DNA from: JACCUZ01 sp038246575
GTDB lineage: Bacteria; Actinomycetota; Actinomycetes; JACCUZ01
Direction of reading: 5' to 3'
Length of the DNA: 10,535 nucleotides
Assembly: GCA_038246575.1 (NCBI GenBank)
Contig: JBBRVU010000152.1
Span: 1-10,535 of the forward strand
The notes beneath the pieces were generated by a model, which was not told the origin of the DNA, searched no databases, and saw only the letters and a program-made list of their open reading frames with translations. The position numbers were made by a program, and so were the translations under genes. Positions 1 through 6,507 of the stretch are shown piece after piece (within the stretch, counting starts at the first letter, position 1; each line of letters starts with the position of its first letter).

Positions 1-60
1 AACCTGCCGTCGCTACGGGAGAGGAACCATCTACGCCCAGGGCACCGGGCACTCGATGTA
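1..60 (+). CDS. Possible C-terminal tail of an upstream gene (partial)
   Basis: Reading from base 2, an open frame runs to a TAG stop at 58-60 and encodes a tail ending TIYAQGTGHSM. It is too short to recognise. The only support is its position: a gene ending about 70 bases before a repeat copy (131) is similar to the gene ending at 1492, 46 bases before the next clear copy. The other plus-strand frames are also open here, so this is a weak call. Confidence 0.18.
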
Positions 61-130
61 GCCGTGGTACGGGCCGGAACCTCGCACGGGGCAGCTTGAG
101 TGCACGGTCGGCAACGAGCATCGAACATCC

Positions 131-197
131 GCTCGTGCCGCCGTGCGGGCGGAGCCCGACCATGCCGCTGTGCGCGCAGCGCACCATCCTGCCGCGG
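131..197 (+). repeat. Dispersed hairpin repeat, copy 1 (about 2.5 units)
   Basis: Three successive units of about 24-27 bp start with GCTCGTGCCGC (131), CCCGACCATGCCGC (155) and CACCATCCTGCCGC (182). Two perfect hairpins with 3-nt loops are visible: CGGGC-GGA-GCCCG at 146-158 and GTGCGC-GCA-GCGCAC at 170-184. The stems differ in sequence but both keep full pairing. The copy is preceded by GAACATCC, a motif also found before the array at 10392. Similar in concept to MIRU or REP repeats; no known family is recognised. Confidence 0.8.
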
Positions 198-556
198 ATC
201 GAGGACTACCCCGCGGGAAACGTCTGCCACCCGGCCTTCGAGGCGGGCTGACGAGCGGGTGGCCAATCCAATCCGCACTCTCCTGCCGCGAGCCGTACGC
301 CATCGTCTTGGCAAGGCACCTCACAAGCCATCGACGCTTCCGCGATGCCTCATGTCGAGCGACGCGCTGGCTGACGGTGGGCGGGCTGAGCGGCGTCGTT
401 GACCTTGGCGACGTCCCCGCCGGTCGGGATTCGGCGGGTCGCAAGCTGGGTGGAGAACTGCCGCCGACAGCGGGCATGAGCGGAGGCTCCCGCAGGATCG
501 TCCGAGGCGCCCCCGGCAAGAGCCAGCGCCTGGGTCAGAATGTAACCCACCCGTGC
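198..556. other. Block between two repeats with no recognisable gene
   Basis: About 360 bases separate repeat copy 1 from the degenerate copy at 557. Several open frames exist on both strands, as expected at this GC content, but none gives a product that looks like a protein family. A minus-strand frame starting near 550, next to the repeat, would encode about 66 residues and is the only one whose placement matches the other blocks. No RNA gene or clear terminator is seen. It may be a decayed or empty block. Confidence 0.4.
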
Positions 557-584
557 GCTCGTGCGGCCCGTGCGGTGGGCCCAC
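557..584 (+). repeat. Dispersed hairpin repeat, degenerate copy
   Basis: The stretch begins GCTCGTGCGGCCCGTGCGG and ends in the perfect 10-bp palindrome GTGGGCCCAC (575-584). It aligns with the start of copy 1 with a few substitutions and one extra base, in the same orientation. The hairpin position is kept although its sequence differs. Less certain than the other copies because only one unit is present. Confidence 0.5.
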
Positions 585-718
585 GTCCGTGCTGCCCTGA
601 ATGATCAAGTCGGGTCGGGCTCTGCGGCGAAGCGGGGCGCCGCTGTCTGGGCCCTCCTGGGTACGAGTTGCTGCTGACGCGCTGGCGTGCCCGTCCAGGG
701 AGCGTTCCGCTTGCCACC

Positions 719-731
719 TATACTGGGGAGA
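719..731 (+). promoter_or_regulatory. Leaderless promoter (-10 box) for the gene at 731
   Basis: TATACT at 719-724 fits the actinobacterial -10 consensus TANNNT. Counting its last base as -7 puts +1 exactly on the A of the ATG at 731, the standard geometry for a leaderless transcript. The GGGGAG directly abutting the ATG has no spacer and would not work as a normal ribosome binding site, which supports the leaderless reading. No good -35 hexamer is seen about 17 bases upstream. Confidence 0.6.
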
Positions 732-1492
732 TGCAGCCGAGGGAGATTGTGATCGGCCTCAGCGCGGACGAGTCACCTGCACTCGGCAACATCTGGCGGA
801 TTACCGCCAAGAAGACCGACTTCTACCTCGACCCCCTGGGGCAGGCTGGCACCACCTTCCATCTTTCAGTCCACGGCCCTAACAACAGCTTTGGCGGACA
901 CCGCTTCCACATCAGGGTCGACCACCACACTGTCAATGGGGCGAAGGAGCAGGGATATTTCGTTGAGCACAGCGTCCCCCGGAAGGGCTTTGCTTTCGAC
1001 GGCCAGCAGGTTGCCGCTCGCGCGTTCCTCGTCGCCCGCATCCGCTGGACCTGGCACCTTCAGCGGCCCCGGTTCCGAGCGGCCGTCGTCTCAGGCGCAG
1101 CCCCCGAACTCGCCGACCACCAGATGGGCGCGCGTCTGTCGGAGTTCCTGCCACCAAACCACGCATGGGACATCGACATCGTCGTGTCCTACAACGAGCC
1201 CTACTGGCCGCATCCGCTCGGGTCGCTGCGCGACAACGCCCGCCTCGGGCCTCTGCGCAACAAGGCAGGCCTCTGGCTGACCGCGACCTCCTACCGCCGG
1301 TTCCAGAAGAACTACCCGACGCCCGAGGAGTTGTGTCTGCGACTGCCGGGGGCAGACGAGGAGCCGAATCGGATCACGTGTGGCGGACCCGGACCCGACG
1401 GGGCCAACGGTATGTACTGGTTCGTGGAGACCATTACCTCGCGTGAACTCATCGAAGCGAGTGGCACCAAGCCGGAGGGCGTAGCGGGGTAG
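731..1492 (+). CDS. Orphan hypothetical protein, 253 aa
   Basis: I do not recognise a named domain. The protein starts MQPREIVIGLSADESP and is mixed alpha/beta in character, with no signal peptide and no membrane segment, so it is probably cytoplasmic. Notable stretches are an aromatic-rich N-terminal half (RITAKKTDFYLDP; HGPNNSFGGHRFHIRVDHH), the central segment SYNEPYWPHPLGSLRDNA and NKAGLWLTATSYRRFQKNYP towards the C-terminus. A longer frame is open back to 668, but the start at 731 is preferred because the -10 box fits a leaderless start there. The gene stands alone: a degenerate repeat lies 147 bases upstream and a clear repeat 46 bases downstream. Coding is supported by strong third-position GC and by the well-placed promoter. 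Function unknown. Confidence 0.75.
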   Translation: MQPREIVIGLSADESPALGNIWRITAKKTDFYLDPLGQAGTTFHLSVHGPNNSFGGHRFHIRVDHHTVNGAKEQGYFVEHSVPRKGFAFDGQQVAARAFLVARIRWTWHLQRPRFRAAVVSGAAPELADHQMGARLSEFLPPNHAWDIDIVVSYNEPYWPHPLGSLRDNARLGPLRNKAGLWLTATSYRRFQKNYPTPEELCLRLPGADEEPNRITCGGPGPDGANGMYWFVETITSRELIEASGTKPEGVAG

Positions 1493-1537
1493 GCGTCGAG
1501 CCAGCCTCTGCGCCGTCGCGGTCTCAAGGATGGGCGC

Positions 1538-1586
1538 GCTCTTGCCGCGTGGCGCGCAGCGCACCATCCTGCCGCTGCGGGCAGCA
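1538..1586 (+). repeat. Dispersed hairpin repeat, copy 2
   Basis: The copy starts GCTCTTGCCGC (one change from GCTCGTGCCGC), continues through GCGC-GCA-GCGC (hairpin, 1552-1562) and then CACCATCCTGCCGC, the same unit as in copy 1. A second hairpin, CTGCC-GCTGCG-GGCAG, lies at 1569-1584. It sits between the orphan gene (stop at 1492) and the converging methyltransferase gene (stop at 1595), so it could also act as a bidirectional terminator. Confidence 0.75.
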
Positions 1587-1594
1587 GCGTCGAC

Positions 1595-2305
1595 CTATTG
1601 CCTGGCTGTGGGGGGTGGCGTGGCAGCCCGGCGGCTGGCGAGGTAGAGATGGACGCTGCCGAACCCGCCGATCTCGCGGTCGGTGACGTCGATGCCGAAC
1701 TCGCCGAGGAGGCTGTTGATGTCGCGGATGAGATCCCCGGAACGCCGCCAGGCATTCACGAGTAGGGTGCCGATGCGGTTGCCGTCGCCGGGGTAGTTGA
1801 TGTCGATGACGATCAGGCGCCCATCGGGTCGGAGGACCCGGAGCAGTTCGGCCATTGCTGTGCGTCCGTCGGGGTAGCCGCTGAAGGCCATGGTGGTCAA
1901 GACGGTGTCGAACGTGCCGTCGGCGTAGGGCAGGTGCTCGACGTCGGCGACTTGCAGGTCGGCGGTCAGGCCGGCCCGGGCGAGGTGGTGCCGCGCGGTT
2001 CGGACCATCGCCTCGCTGAGGTCGACGCCGTGGGTGTCGTGCCGGCCGGCGTAGCGGGTCAGCAGCCATCCGGTGCCGACGGAGACCTCGAGCACCCGCG
2101 GACCGGCGATCTCGGGCAGTGCCTGACCCAGCCAGGTCCGCCACAGCGGGAGCCAGCGCACGGCCAGGTCGTAGGGGCGCGCCCAGCGCGAGTAGAACTG
2201 TTGCCAGCGCGAGGTGAACGCCACCGGATCATCGGGCTCGGCCGAGTAGCGCCGCGTCACGCCCCCATCATCGTCGGCGTGTCCACGATCAGCCGGGGGA
2301 GGCAC
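1595..2305 (-). CDS. Class I SAM-dependent methyltransferase, UbiE/Methyltransf_11 type
   Basis: This 236-aa protein transfers a methyl group from S-adenosylmethionine to an unknown small-molecule acceptor in the cytoplasm. Visible motifs, counted from the GTG at 2305: motif I VLEVSVGTGW at residues 71-80 (a variant of the E/DxGxGxG loop), an acidic residue in GVDLSEAM at 93-100 that would bind the ribose, ADVEHLPYADGTFD at 120-133 (motifs II-III region), and LLRVLRPDGRLIVID at 154-168 (post-motif strand). The aromatic-rich RWQQFYSRWARPYD near residue 40 is typical of the substrate-side helix. A second start, GTG at 2260, removes 15 charged residues and is about equally plausible; neither has a convincing Shine-Dalgarno. 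The gene is alone between two repeats and opposite in direction to the orphan gene upstream. The substrate cannot be deduced. Confidence 0.88.
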   Translation of the reverse strand: MPPPADRGHADDDGGVTRRYSAEPDDPVAFTSRWQQFYSRWARPYDLAVRWLPLWRTWLGQALPEIAGPRVLEVSVGTGWLLTRYAGRHDTHGVDLSEAMVRTARHHLARAGLTADLQVADVEHLPYADGTFDTVLTTMAFSGYPDGRTAMAELLRVLRPDGRLIVIDINYPGDGNRIGTLLVNAWRRSGDLIRDINSLLGEFGIDVTDREIGGFGSVHLYLASRRAATPPPTARQ

Positions 2306-2418
2306 CCGCCCCAGCGGAGTCAGCGCAAAGGACGTCGACCGCCAGGGTCACCCAGGAGCGAGCGGCCTGGGAAGCGCTGGTCCGCCTCGGAATCAGGCGA
2401 CTGACCCGGGACGCTTCC

Positions 2419-2460
2419 GCTCGTGCCGCGGTGCGCGCAGCGCACGGTCCCGCCGCGGGG
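2419..2460 (+). repeat. Dispersed hairpin repeat, copy 3
   Basis: The copy starts GCTCGTGCCGC, followed by the perfect hairpin GTGCGC-GCA-GCGCAC (2431-2445), identical in stem and loop to the second hairpin of copy 1, and then CGGTCCCGCCGCGGGG. It lies between the start of the methyltransferase gene and the end of the VOC gene, 76 bases from the VOC stop. Confidence 0.75.
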
Positions 2461-2536
2461 CGAGCGCTTCTCGGCTACTCGTTCAACGTGGCGAAGTGCC
2501 TGATTCGTCTGCCTACCGGGGCTCATGGTCGGGCGG

Positions 2537-2941
2537 TCACGTCGAGCGTGCCTCGGACAGCTCGATCAGATGTCCGTCTGGGTCCGAGAGGAAGCAGCGG
2601 ACTTCGTCACCCCAGTCGTACGGCGGTGTCAAGAAGTCCGCCCCGCGCGCAAGCAGCGCCTCGTATGCAGCCTGGCAGTCCGGCACACGGACGGTGAGGG
2701 CATGGTCCACCGGCACGCGAGACGCAGGCGGTGCCATGCTCACCGATGGCTTGTCCGGCGTGGGCTCGCCTGCGGTGACGAGCAGGACCCACATCTGCGC
2801 GAAGCGCAGCACCACGCTCGTGCCGCCGTACTCGCGGTGAACCTCTGCTCCGAGAACCTGGCTCCACCAGTCGCGGGAGCGCGAAGCATCCGAGACCACG
2901 AGGATCTGGGTAGCGACCCAATCGCCTGCAGCGTCAGCCAT
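2537..2941 (-). CDS. VOC superfamily protein (glyoxalase/bleomycin-resistance fold), 134 aa
   Basis: The protein has the paired beta-alpha-beta-beta-beta layout of the vicinal oxygen chelate superfamily, whose members are metal-dependent lyases and dioxygenases or metal-free drug-binding proteins. The first module is TQILVVSDASRSRDWWSQVLG (residues 11-31, with a Trp pair in the helix). The second begins VDHALTVRVPD (78-88) and ends SDPDGHLIELSE (119-130). His80 and Glu127 sit where second-module metal ligands usually lie. The length is normal for a single-domain VOC protein. The ATG at 2941 is chosen because it directly precedes the fold; an in-frame GTG at 2986 would add 15 residues and begins one base from the repeat at 2987. 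It is a single gene between two repeats. It could be a resistance protein or a metabolic enzyme; the sequence does not decide. Confidence 0.85.
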   Translation of the reverse strand: MADAAGDWVATQILVVSDASRSRDWWSQVLGAEVHREYGGTSVVLRFAQMWVLLVTAGEPTPDKPSVSMAPPASRVPVDHALTVRVPDCQAAYEALLARGADFLTPPYDWGDEVRCFLSDPDGHLIELSEARST

Positions 2942-2986
2942 CAAGCCAGGGTGACAGGTGCCCTCAGCCCAGGCGACCAACCGCAC

Positions 2987-3067
2987 GCTCGTGCCGCGCG
3001 TCGCGCGTCTCCACGGGAACGTCCGGTCATGCCGCCGTGCGAGCAGCGCCCGACCATGCCGCTGTCG
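2987..3067 (+). repeat. Dispersed hairpin repeat, copy 4
   Basis: The copy starts GCTCGTGCCGC, then diverges into CGTCGCGCGTCTCC and GGGAAC, followed by two 27-bp units with GGTCATGCCGCCGTGCG and CGACCATGCCGC. From 2993 to about 3063 it matches 10360-10430 over about 70 bases with about six differences. In this copy the hairpin stem carries one mismatch (CGAGC against GCCCG). It also adjoins the promoter side of the minus-strand VOC gene. Confidence 0.82.
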
Positions 3068-3211
3068 GGACGATGGCTTTGGAGGGAGCCCCGGCGAAGG
3101 AGTCCCCGGCTCTTGCGGGGCGACTGAGGGAGCGGCAGATCAGACGGGCATCACGTTGGCGACAAGAACGTCCCTGTGGGTCGGCGAGCGGTTCGTGCGA
3201 GACTCGAGCAG

Positions 3212-4165
3212 ATGCAGGCACGCTCGGGTGACTTCGAGTTGACCATGGACGAGCTGCGGGCTATTGCCGGGTATGCCGCGGCGTGCGCCGAGCCTGCGCT
3301 GGTGATCTTCCGGAAAGCCCATCCCCGTGACCCTCGCCCGGCTGCGGCTACCGAAGCCGCACGAGTCTTCGCCCAGGGGGCGCCCCGTTCGCGCCTGCAA
3401 CGGACCGCCGCCGCCGACGCCCACCGCGCAGCCAGGGACGCTACGACCCAAGCCGCCCAGCACGCAGCGAGCGCTGCTGCCGATGCCGCCGCAGCGGCCT
3501 ACCTGCATCCCCTGGCGAAGGCGACACAGGTGCGCCACATCCTGGGAGCGGGTGCCCACGCCGCGCGGGCGGCCGAGCTGGCACGGGGCGATGACCCGGT
3601 GGTCGCCGAGTATGTGATCACCGCCGCCGCCAAGCGAGCCACGCCGCTCGTCCTAGACGTGCTGACCCGCTATCCGCGGGCGCCGAAGGGGCGCGGCCGC
3701 GTCGCGGTACTCATGCAACGGCTGGACAGCTTGCTTCGGGATCCACCTCCCATGCCGCGCGTGGTCGACGACCCCGGGCCGTTCTTCCACGGCACCAAAG
3801 CGGACTTGCGTCCCGGTGACCTGCTGACATCGGGCTGGCGCTCGAACTACGGTTCCGGGCGTCGGGCCAAGCACATCTACCTGACGGCCACACGCGAGGG
3901 TGCGCCACTGGCGGCCGAGCTCGCTCGCGGCGAGGGACCCGGACGAGTCTTCCGCGTCGAGCCACTCGGCACGATCGAGGACGACCCGAACGTCACCGAC
4001 AAGCGCTTCCCCGGCAACCCGACCCGGTCGTACCGCACGACCGATCCAGTGAGGGTCGTCGAGGAGATCATCGACTGGAAGCGGCCTCCGCCAGAGAGAA
4101 TCCAGCACATGCACGAGCGCATGGCCGAGCTGGCTGAGCTCGGGATCGAGGCGATGGACGACTGA
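3212..4165 (+). CDS. Imm-5-like domain fused to rifamycin ADP-ribosyltransferase (Arr), 317 aa
   Basis: This is a two-domain protein in one uninterrupted frame. Residues 7-176 resemble the putative immunity protein family Imm-5: FELTMDELRAIAGYAAACAE, the Pro-Arg-Asp-Pro-Arg-Pro block at 38-43, a long Ala-rich helical part (66-96) and AAYLHPLAKATQVRHIL (95-111). Residues 187-300 are an Arr domain, which ADP-ribosylates rifamycins using NAD+. FFHGTKADLRPGDLL, KHIYLTAT, EDDPNVTDKRFPGNPTRSY and DPVRVVEEI are all present. His193, Tyr223 and Asp258 have spacings of 30 and 65, the same as His19, Tyr49 and Asp84 reported for the mycobacterial enzyme, so activity is expected. A Pro-rich linker (about 178-190) joins the domains. 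ATG 3212 is chosen because it starts just before the Imm-5 homology; TTG/GTG-type starts upstream are possible. A small hairpin (3104-3120) lies upstream. The role of the N-terminal domain here is unknown. Confidence 0.85.
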   Translation: MQARSGDFELTMDELRAIAGYAAACAEPALVIFRKAHPRDPRPAAATEAARVFAQGAPRSRLQRTAAADAHRAARDATTQAAQHAASAAADAAAAAYLHPLAKATQVRHILGAGAHAARAAELARGDDPVVAEYVITAAAKRATPLVLDVLTRYPRAPKGRGRVAVLMQRLDSLLRDPPPMPRVVDDPGPFFHGTKADLRPGDLLTSGWRSNYGSGRRAKHIYLTATREGAPLAAELARGEGPGRVFRVEPLGTIEDDPNVTDKRFPGNPTRSYRTTDPVRVVEEIIDWKRPPPERIQHMHERMAELAELGIEAMDD

Positions 4166-4271
4166 CGGCGGGCCATCATTCCTCGGTGGTCGGAGACGCG
4201 CGGATGCGTCGGCAGACACACGCGAGACCAGCGCCGCCGACCGCTCCAAGACAGTCCCAGGTCCTACAAGA

Positions 4272-5074
4272 GGAGTTCGCGAGGCTGCTGAGGCTCTCGG
4301 CCGGTGCTGGCAATGTGCGAGCCACGAAGCCGTGGGCCTCGAGACGTTCGAGGTGCTGCTCTGCTATGCATCCATGCTCGCCCACGTCATGGCACGCACC
4401 GCCGGGCTGAGTCTCGGCGCCACCACGTCCATCCGTCAGAAGTTGGACTCCGGGTCCTCAGGGCCTGGGCTAGGCGACTGGGTTGCCGTCATGGACGAGG
4501 TGGCTACCAGCAAGGCCATCGCCAGGCTGCCCGACGACCAGCCGCTCGGCGAGTTGCGCCAGCTGTTGACCGACAACGTGACCGACGTACGCCGCCGTCT
4601 CACCGAGCGACGGCTGGGCCAGGCCCACTTGCGGCGCGCCACACACGATCAGTTTGTCGCAGGCCACCGCGGGAGTCCATGACGTACAGGCTGTCAGTCT
4701 CCAGATCGGACCGAGTCACGGTCATCGACTTGTACGGCACTACCGGATGGTCGCCCATCAGTCGCCGGTAGGTCACGGAGGTCGTGCCCGCGAGGGTGTC
4801 GAGTTCGACTCGTGCCAAGTGCAGAAGCGGCAGGTCGGTGAGGAAGGCTGCCTGAGCAAGCATCGCCCGCAGGTCTTGCAGCTCTTCGGCCACCTGTGCG
4901 CACCTGCTCCGGCCGTTCCTCGTTGGCCGCGACTGCCCCCGCTGCAGTACCTTCTCCACGTTTCACGCGGACCGCACGGTGAAGGGTGTCTTGTCCATCA
5001 AGAGCCTCGAGCACGGGCACGTCCTGGACGCTCCAGAGCTGGTGCCGCCCCTGCAGAAGGTCGGCTTGATGTGA
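4272..5074 (+). pseudogene. Decayed gene in three pieces with an inverted middle
   Basis: Three segments read as one protein of about 250 residues. Piece 1 (plus, about 4272-4655) contains GLETFEVLLCYASMLAH, LGDWVAVMDEVATSKAIARL and DDQPLGELRQLL. Piece 2 is on the minus strand, 4899 down to 4657 (81 codons), and contains EELQDLRAMLAQAAFLTDLPLL, YRRLMGDHPVVPY and DSLYVMDSRGGLR. Piece 3 (plus, 4901-5074) begins HLLRPFLVGRDCPRC, a single CxxC pair, and ends LEHGHVLDAPEL...KVGLM then TGA. From memory of actinobacterial homologues the natural order is piece 1, piece 2, then piece 3 with RDSEG-like residues running directly into HLLRPFLVGR. I know no function for the family. The 5' end is also missing or frameshifted: upstream of 4332 the homology is uncertain. 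It cannot make a normal product. Confidence 0.68.
4656..4900 (-). other. Inverted segment inside the decayed gene
   Basis: This segment of about 244 bp codes on the minus strand, while both its flanks code on the plus strand for neighbouring parts of the same protein. The breakpoints fall within a base or two of 4656 and 4900; no single conservative inversion restores both junctions exactly in frame, so a one- or two-base change has probably occurred as well. No inverted repeat longer than about 6 bp is seen at the ends, which argues against a site-specific invertible switch. Confidence 0.6.
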
Positions 5075-5313
5075 CCGTGCAGCGACGTCGGCGTCCCAAG
5101 GGCCTGACTGCCCGTCGCATAATCCCACTGCGGCGCGCAATTGCGCTGATGCCTAGCCGGGCTTCGCCCCATCCCGACGAGGCGTGTGTGCTCGTGGTGC
5201 GGGGCTCCGGTCGGAGCGGGATCTAGACCGTGACCGGGCGGGCCGGGCACGGTGTGTGAACCGCGTGTGAGCGGTTGGTTGGCCTGCTGGCCCCCGTCCG
5301 ACCGGAGCCGATG
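5075..5313. promoter_or_regulatory. Intergenic region with several dyads upstream of the split gene
   Basis: No gene is seen. The region holds the 12-bp palindrome GCGCAATTGCGC (5135-5146), the hairpin GCTCC-GGTC-GGAGC (5204-5217) and the dyad AACCGC-GTGTGA-GCGGTT (5259-5276). The last lies about 35 bases before the start at 5314 and is a reasonable operator candidate. GCTCGTG followed by GTGCGGGGC at 5190-5205 loosely resembles the start of the dispersed repeat and may be a very decayed copy. GGAG at 5304-5307 is the probable ribosome binding site. No convincing -10/-35 pair was found. Confidence 0.35.
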
Positions 5314-6351
5314 ATGACGTTACCGCGCACTGTCGCCGACGTGCTTGCCGATCATGTGAGCTTCGAGGTGGAGTGCATCGACCGGATGTACCTCAACGTG
5401 TGGGTGCCCAGGCTGGCCTACGGCGGCGGGGCGGCGGGGTTCTTCGTCGGGCACCGCGGCAACGCCTACGCGTCGACGGCGCTGATGGACCCGATGACCA
5501 AGAGGTTCGTCGCCAACGTCCACCACTTCGTCGCCGCCCACGACTTGGAGCTGGTGCACTTCGGGAAGGGGGAGCGCAAGGACGACGTCACCGGCCGGTT
5601 CCTGGCCGGGTTCACCGAACCGGAGGGAGTGCTCTACGTGGGCCGGGCGCAGGAGAAGTCGGGGGTGTGGCGGACCCAGCGGCGGCACAACCCGGCCACC
5701 GGCGCCCCCTACGCGTGGCTGGTGCGTTCCTCGGCGTTCATCAACTTCTTCTACTTCTACTGCGTCGACGCCGACTTCGGCCCGTTCTTCCTCAAGTTCA
5801 GCAGCTACTTCCCCTACACCGCCAAGTTGTGCATCAACGGCAACGAGTGGGCCAAGCGGCAGGCCGCCAAGGCCGGGATCGGCTACCAGCCGCTGGACAA
5901 CGGCTTCGCCGCCGTCGACGACGTGCCCGCGCTGCAGACGATCTGCGACAGCCTGGGCCCGGACCAGATCGACGCGCTGCTGCGCAAGTGGCTGGCGATC
6001 CTGCCCAACCCGTTCACCGCCGAGGACGAGGCGGCCGGCTACCGCTACGAGCTGTCGATGCTGCAGGCCGAGTTCTCGCTGACCCAGATGCTGGACAAGC
6101 CGGTGTCTGGGCGGATCTTCTTCGAGCAGGTGCTGCACGACAACCTCGACATCGGCCGCCCGGACCAGGTCGGGCTGGTCTTCGACCGGCAGATCCGGCG
6201 CCGCGGCCGGCGACCGACCCCGGGCCGGTTCCGCACCCGGGTCATCACCGACGGGGTGGTGCCCTCGCTGCACGTCAACTACAAGAACTCCAAGATCAAG
6301 CAGTACCACAAGGAAGGGAGAGCACTGCGCTCTGCCGCGTTTTGCATCTGA
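5314..6351 (+). pseudogene. N-terminal half of an interrupted uncharacterised gene
   Basis: Codons 1-339 (5314-6330) of a gene whose remainder lies at 9489-10094. From memory this is a conserved, often multicopy family of about 500 residues with no named function, common in actinobacteria. Recognisable blocks are PRTVADVLADHV near the start, ECIDRMYLNV, FGKGERKDDVTGRFL, YVGRAQEKSGVWRTQ, FYFYCVDADFGPFFLKFSSY, AKLCINGNEWAKRQAAKAGI, LLRKWLAILPNPFT, LSMLQAEFSLTQMLDKPVSG, TPGRFRTRVITDGVVPSLHV and IKQYHKEGRALR. After the last Arg (6330) the frame enters the mobile element and stops at 6351 after seven foreign codons, the last being the stop. ATG 5311 or 5314 are both possible; 5314 gives better spacing (6 bases) from GGAG. 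No signal peptide is seen. The protein would be cytoplasmic, and truncated if made. Confidence 0.85.
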
Positions 6352-6470
6352 TGCAGGCGTTGATCAATTGATGGGGTGCCTGCGCTGCTGGGGCATTCAG
6401 GAGTCGTCGTTTGTGTCCAAGTCGCCCCTGCGGGCGTGTCGCTACCGGTCCCGGCTTGCATCCGATGCTT
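6343..6470 (+). repeat. Left-end repeats of the element (likely recombinase arm sites)
   Basis: TGCATCTGATGCA (6343-6355, palindromic around the central T) recurs as TGCATCCGATGCT (6458-6470), 115 bases apart. Between them an inverted pair GCAGGC (6353-6358) and GCCTGC flanks the palindrome TGATCA. The first copy begins 12 bases inside the left boundary. Such paired motifs near an end are typical binding sites for a tyrosine recombinase or its accessory HTH protein. Confidence 0.45.
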
Positions 6471-6507
6471 GAGTTTGTCACCAGATGCGAGGGCGGGAGG
6501 GAGTGGC

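Noticed and set aside
31..519. Minus-strand frame of 162 codons at the left end
   Set aside because: It runs through repeat copy 1 and has Ser/Pro/Arg-rich composition with no recognisable family.
1524..2144. Second minus-strand frame (206 codons) over the methyltransferase
   Set aside because: Arg-rich alternative frame; the methyltransferase motifs are in the frame 1595-2305.
131..3067. Classical integron with attC sites
   Set aside because: The conserved GTTRRRY/RYYYAAC core sites were not found in the repeats, genes lie in both orientations, and the only complete recombinase in the window belongs to the nested element. A non-classical system is kept as a hypothesis only.
3104..3120. Terminator hairpin CCCCG-N7-CGGGG before the Arr fusion
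   Set aside because: Five-base stem of pure GC is expected by chance at this base composition, and no plus-strand gene ends just upstream.
4656..4900. Phase-variable invertible switch
   Set aside because: No inverted repeats longer than about 6 bp at the breakpoints, no adjacent invertase, and the surrounding gene is already damaged at its 5' end.
5320..6309. Long minus-strand frame of 329 codons opposite the split gene
   Set aside because: Val/Gly/Arg/Leu-rich low-complexity shadow of a well-conserved plus-strand gene; a common artefact at high GC.
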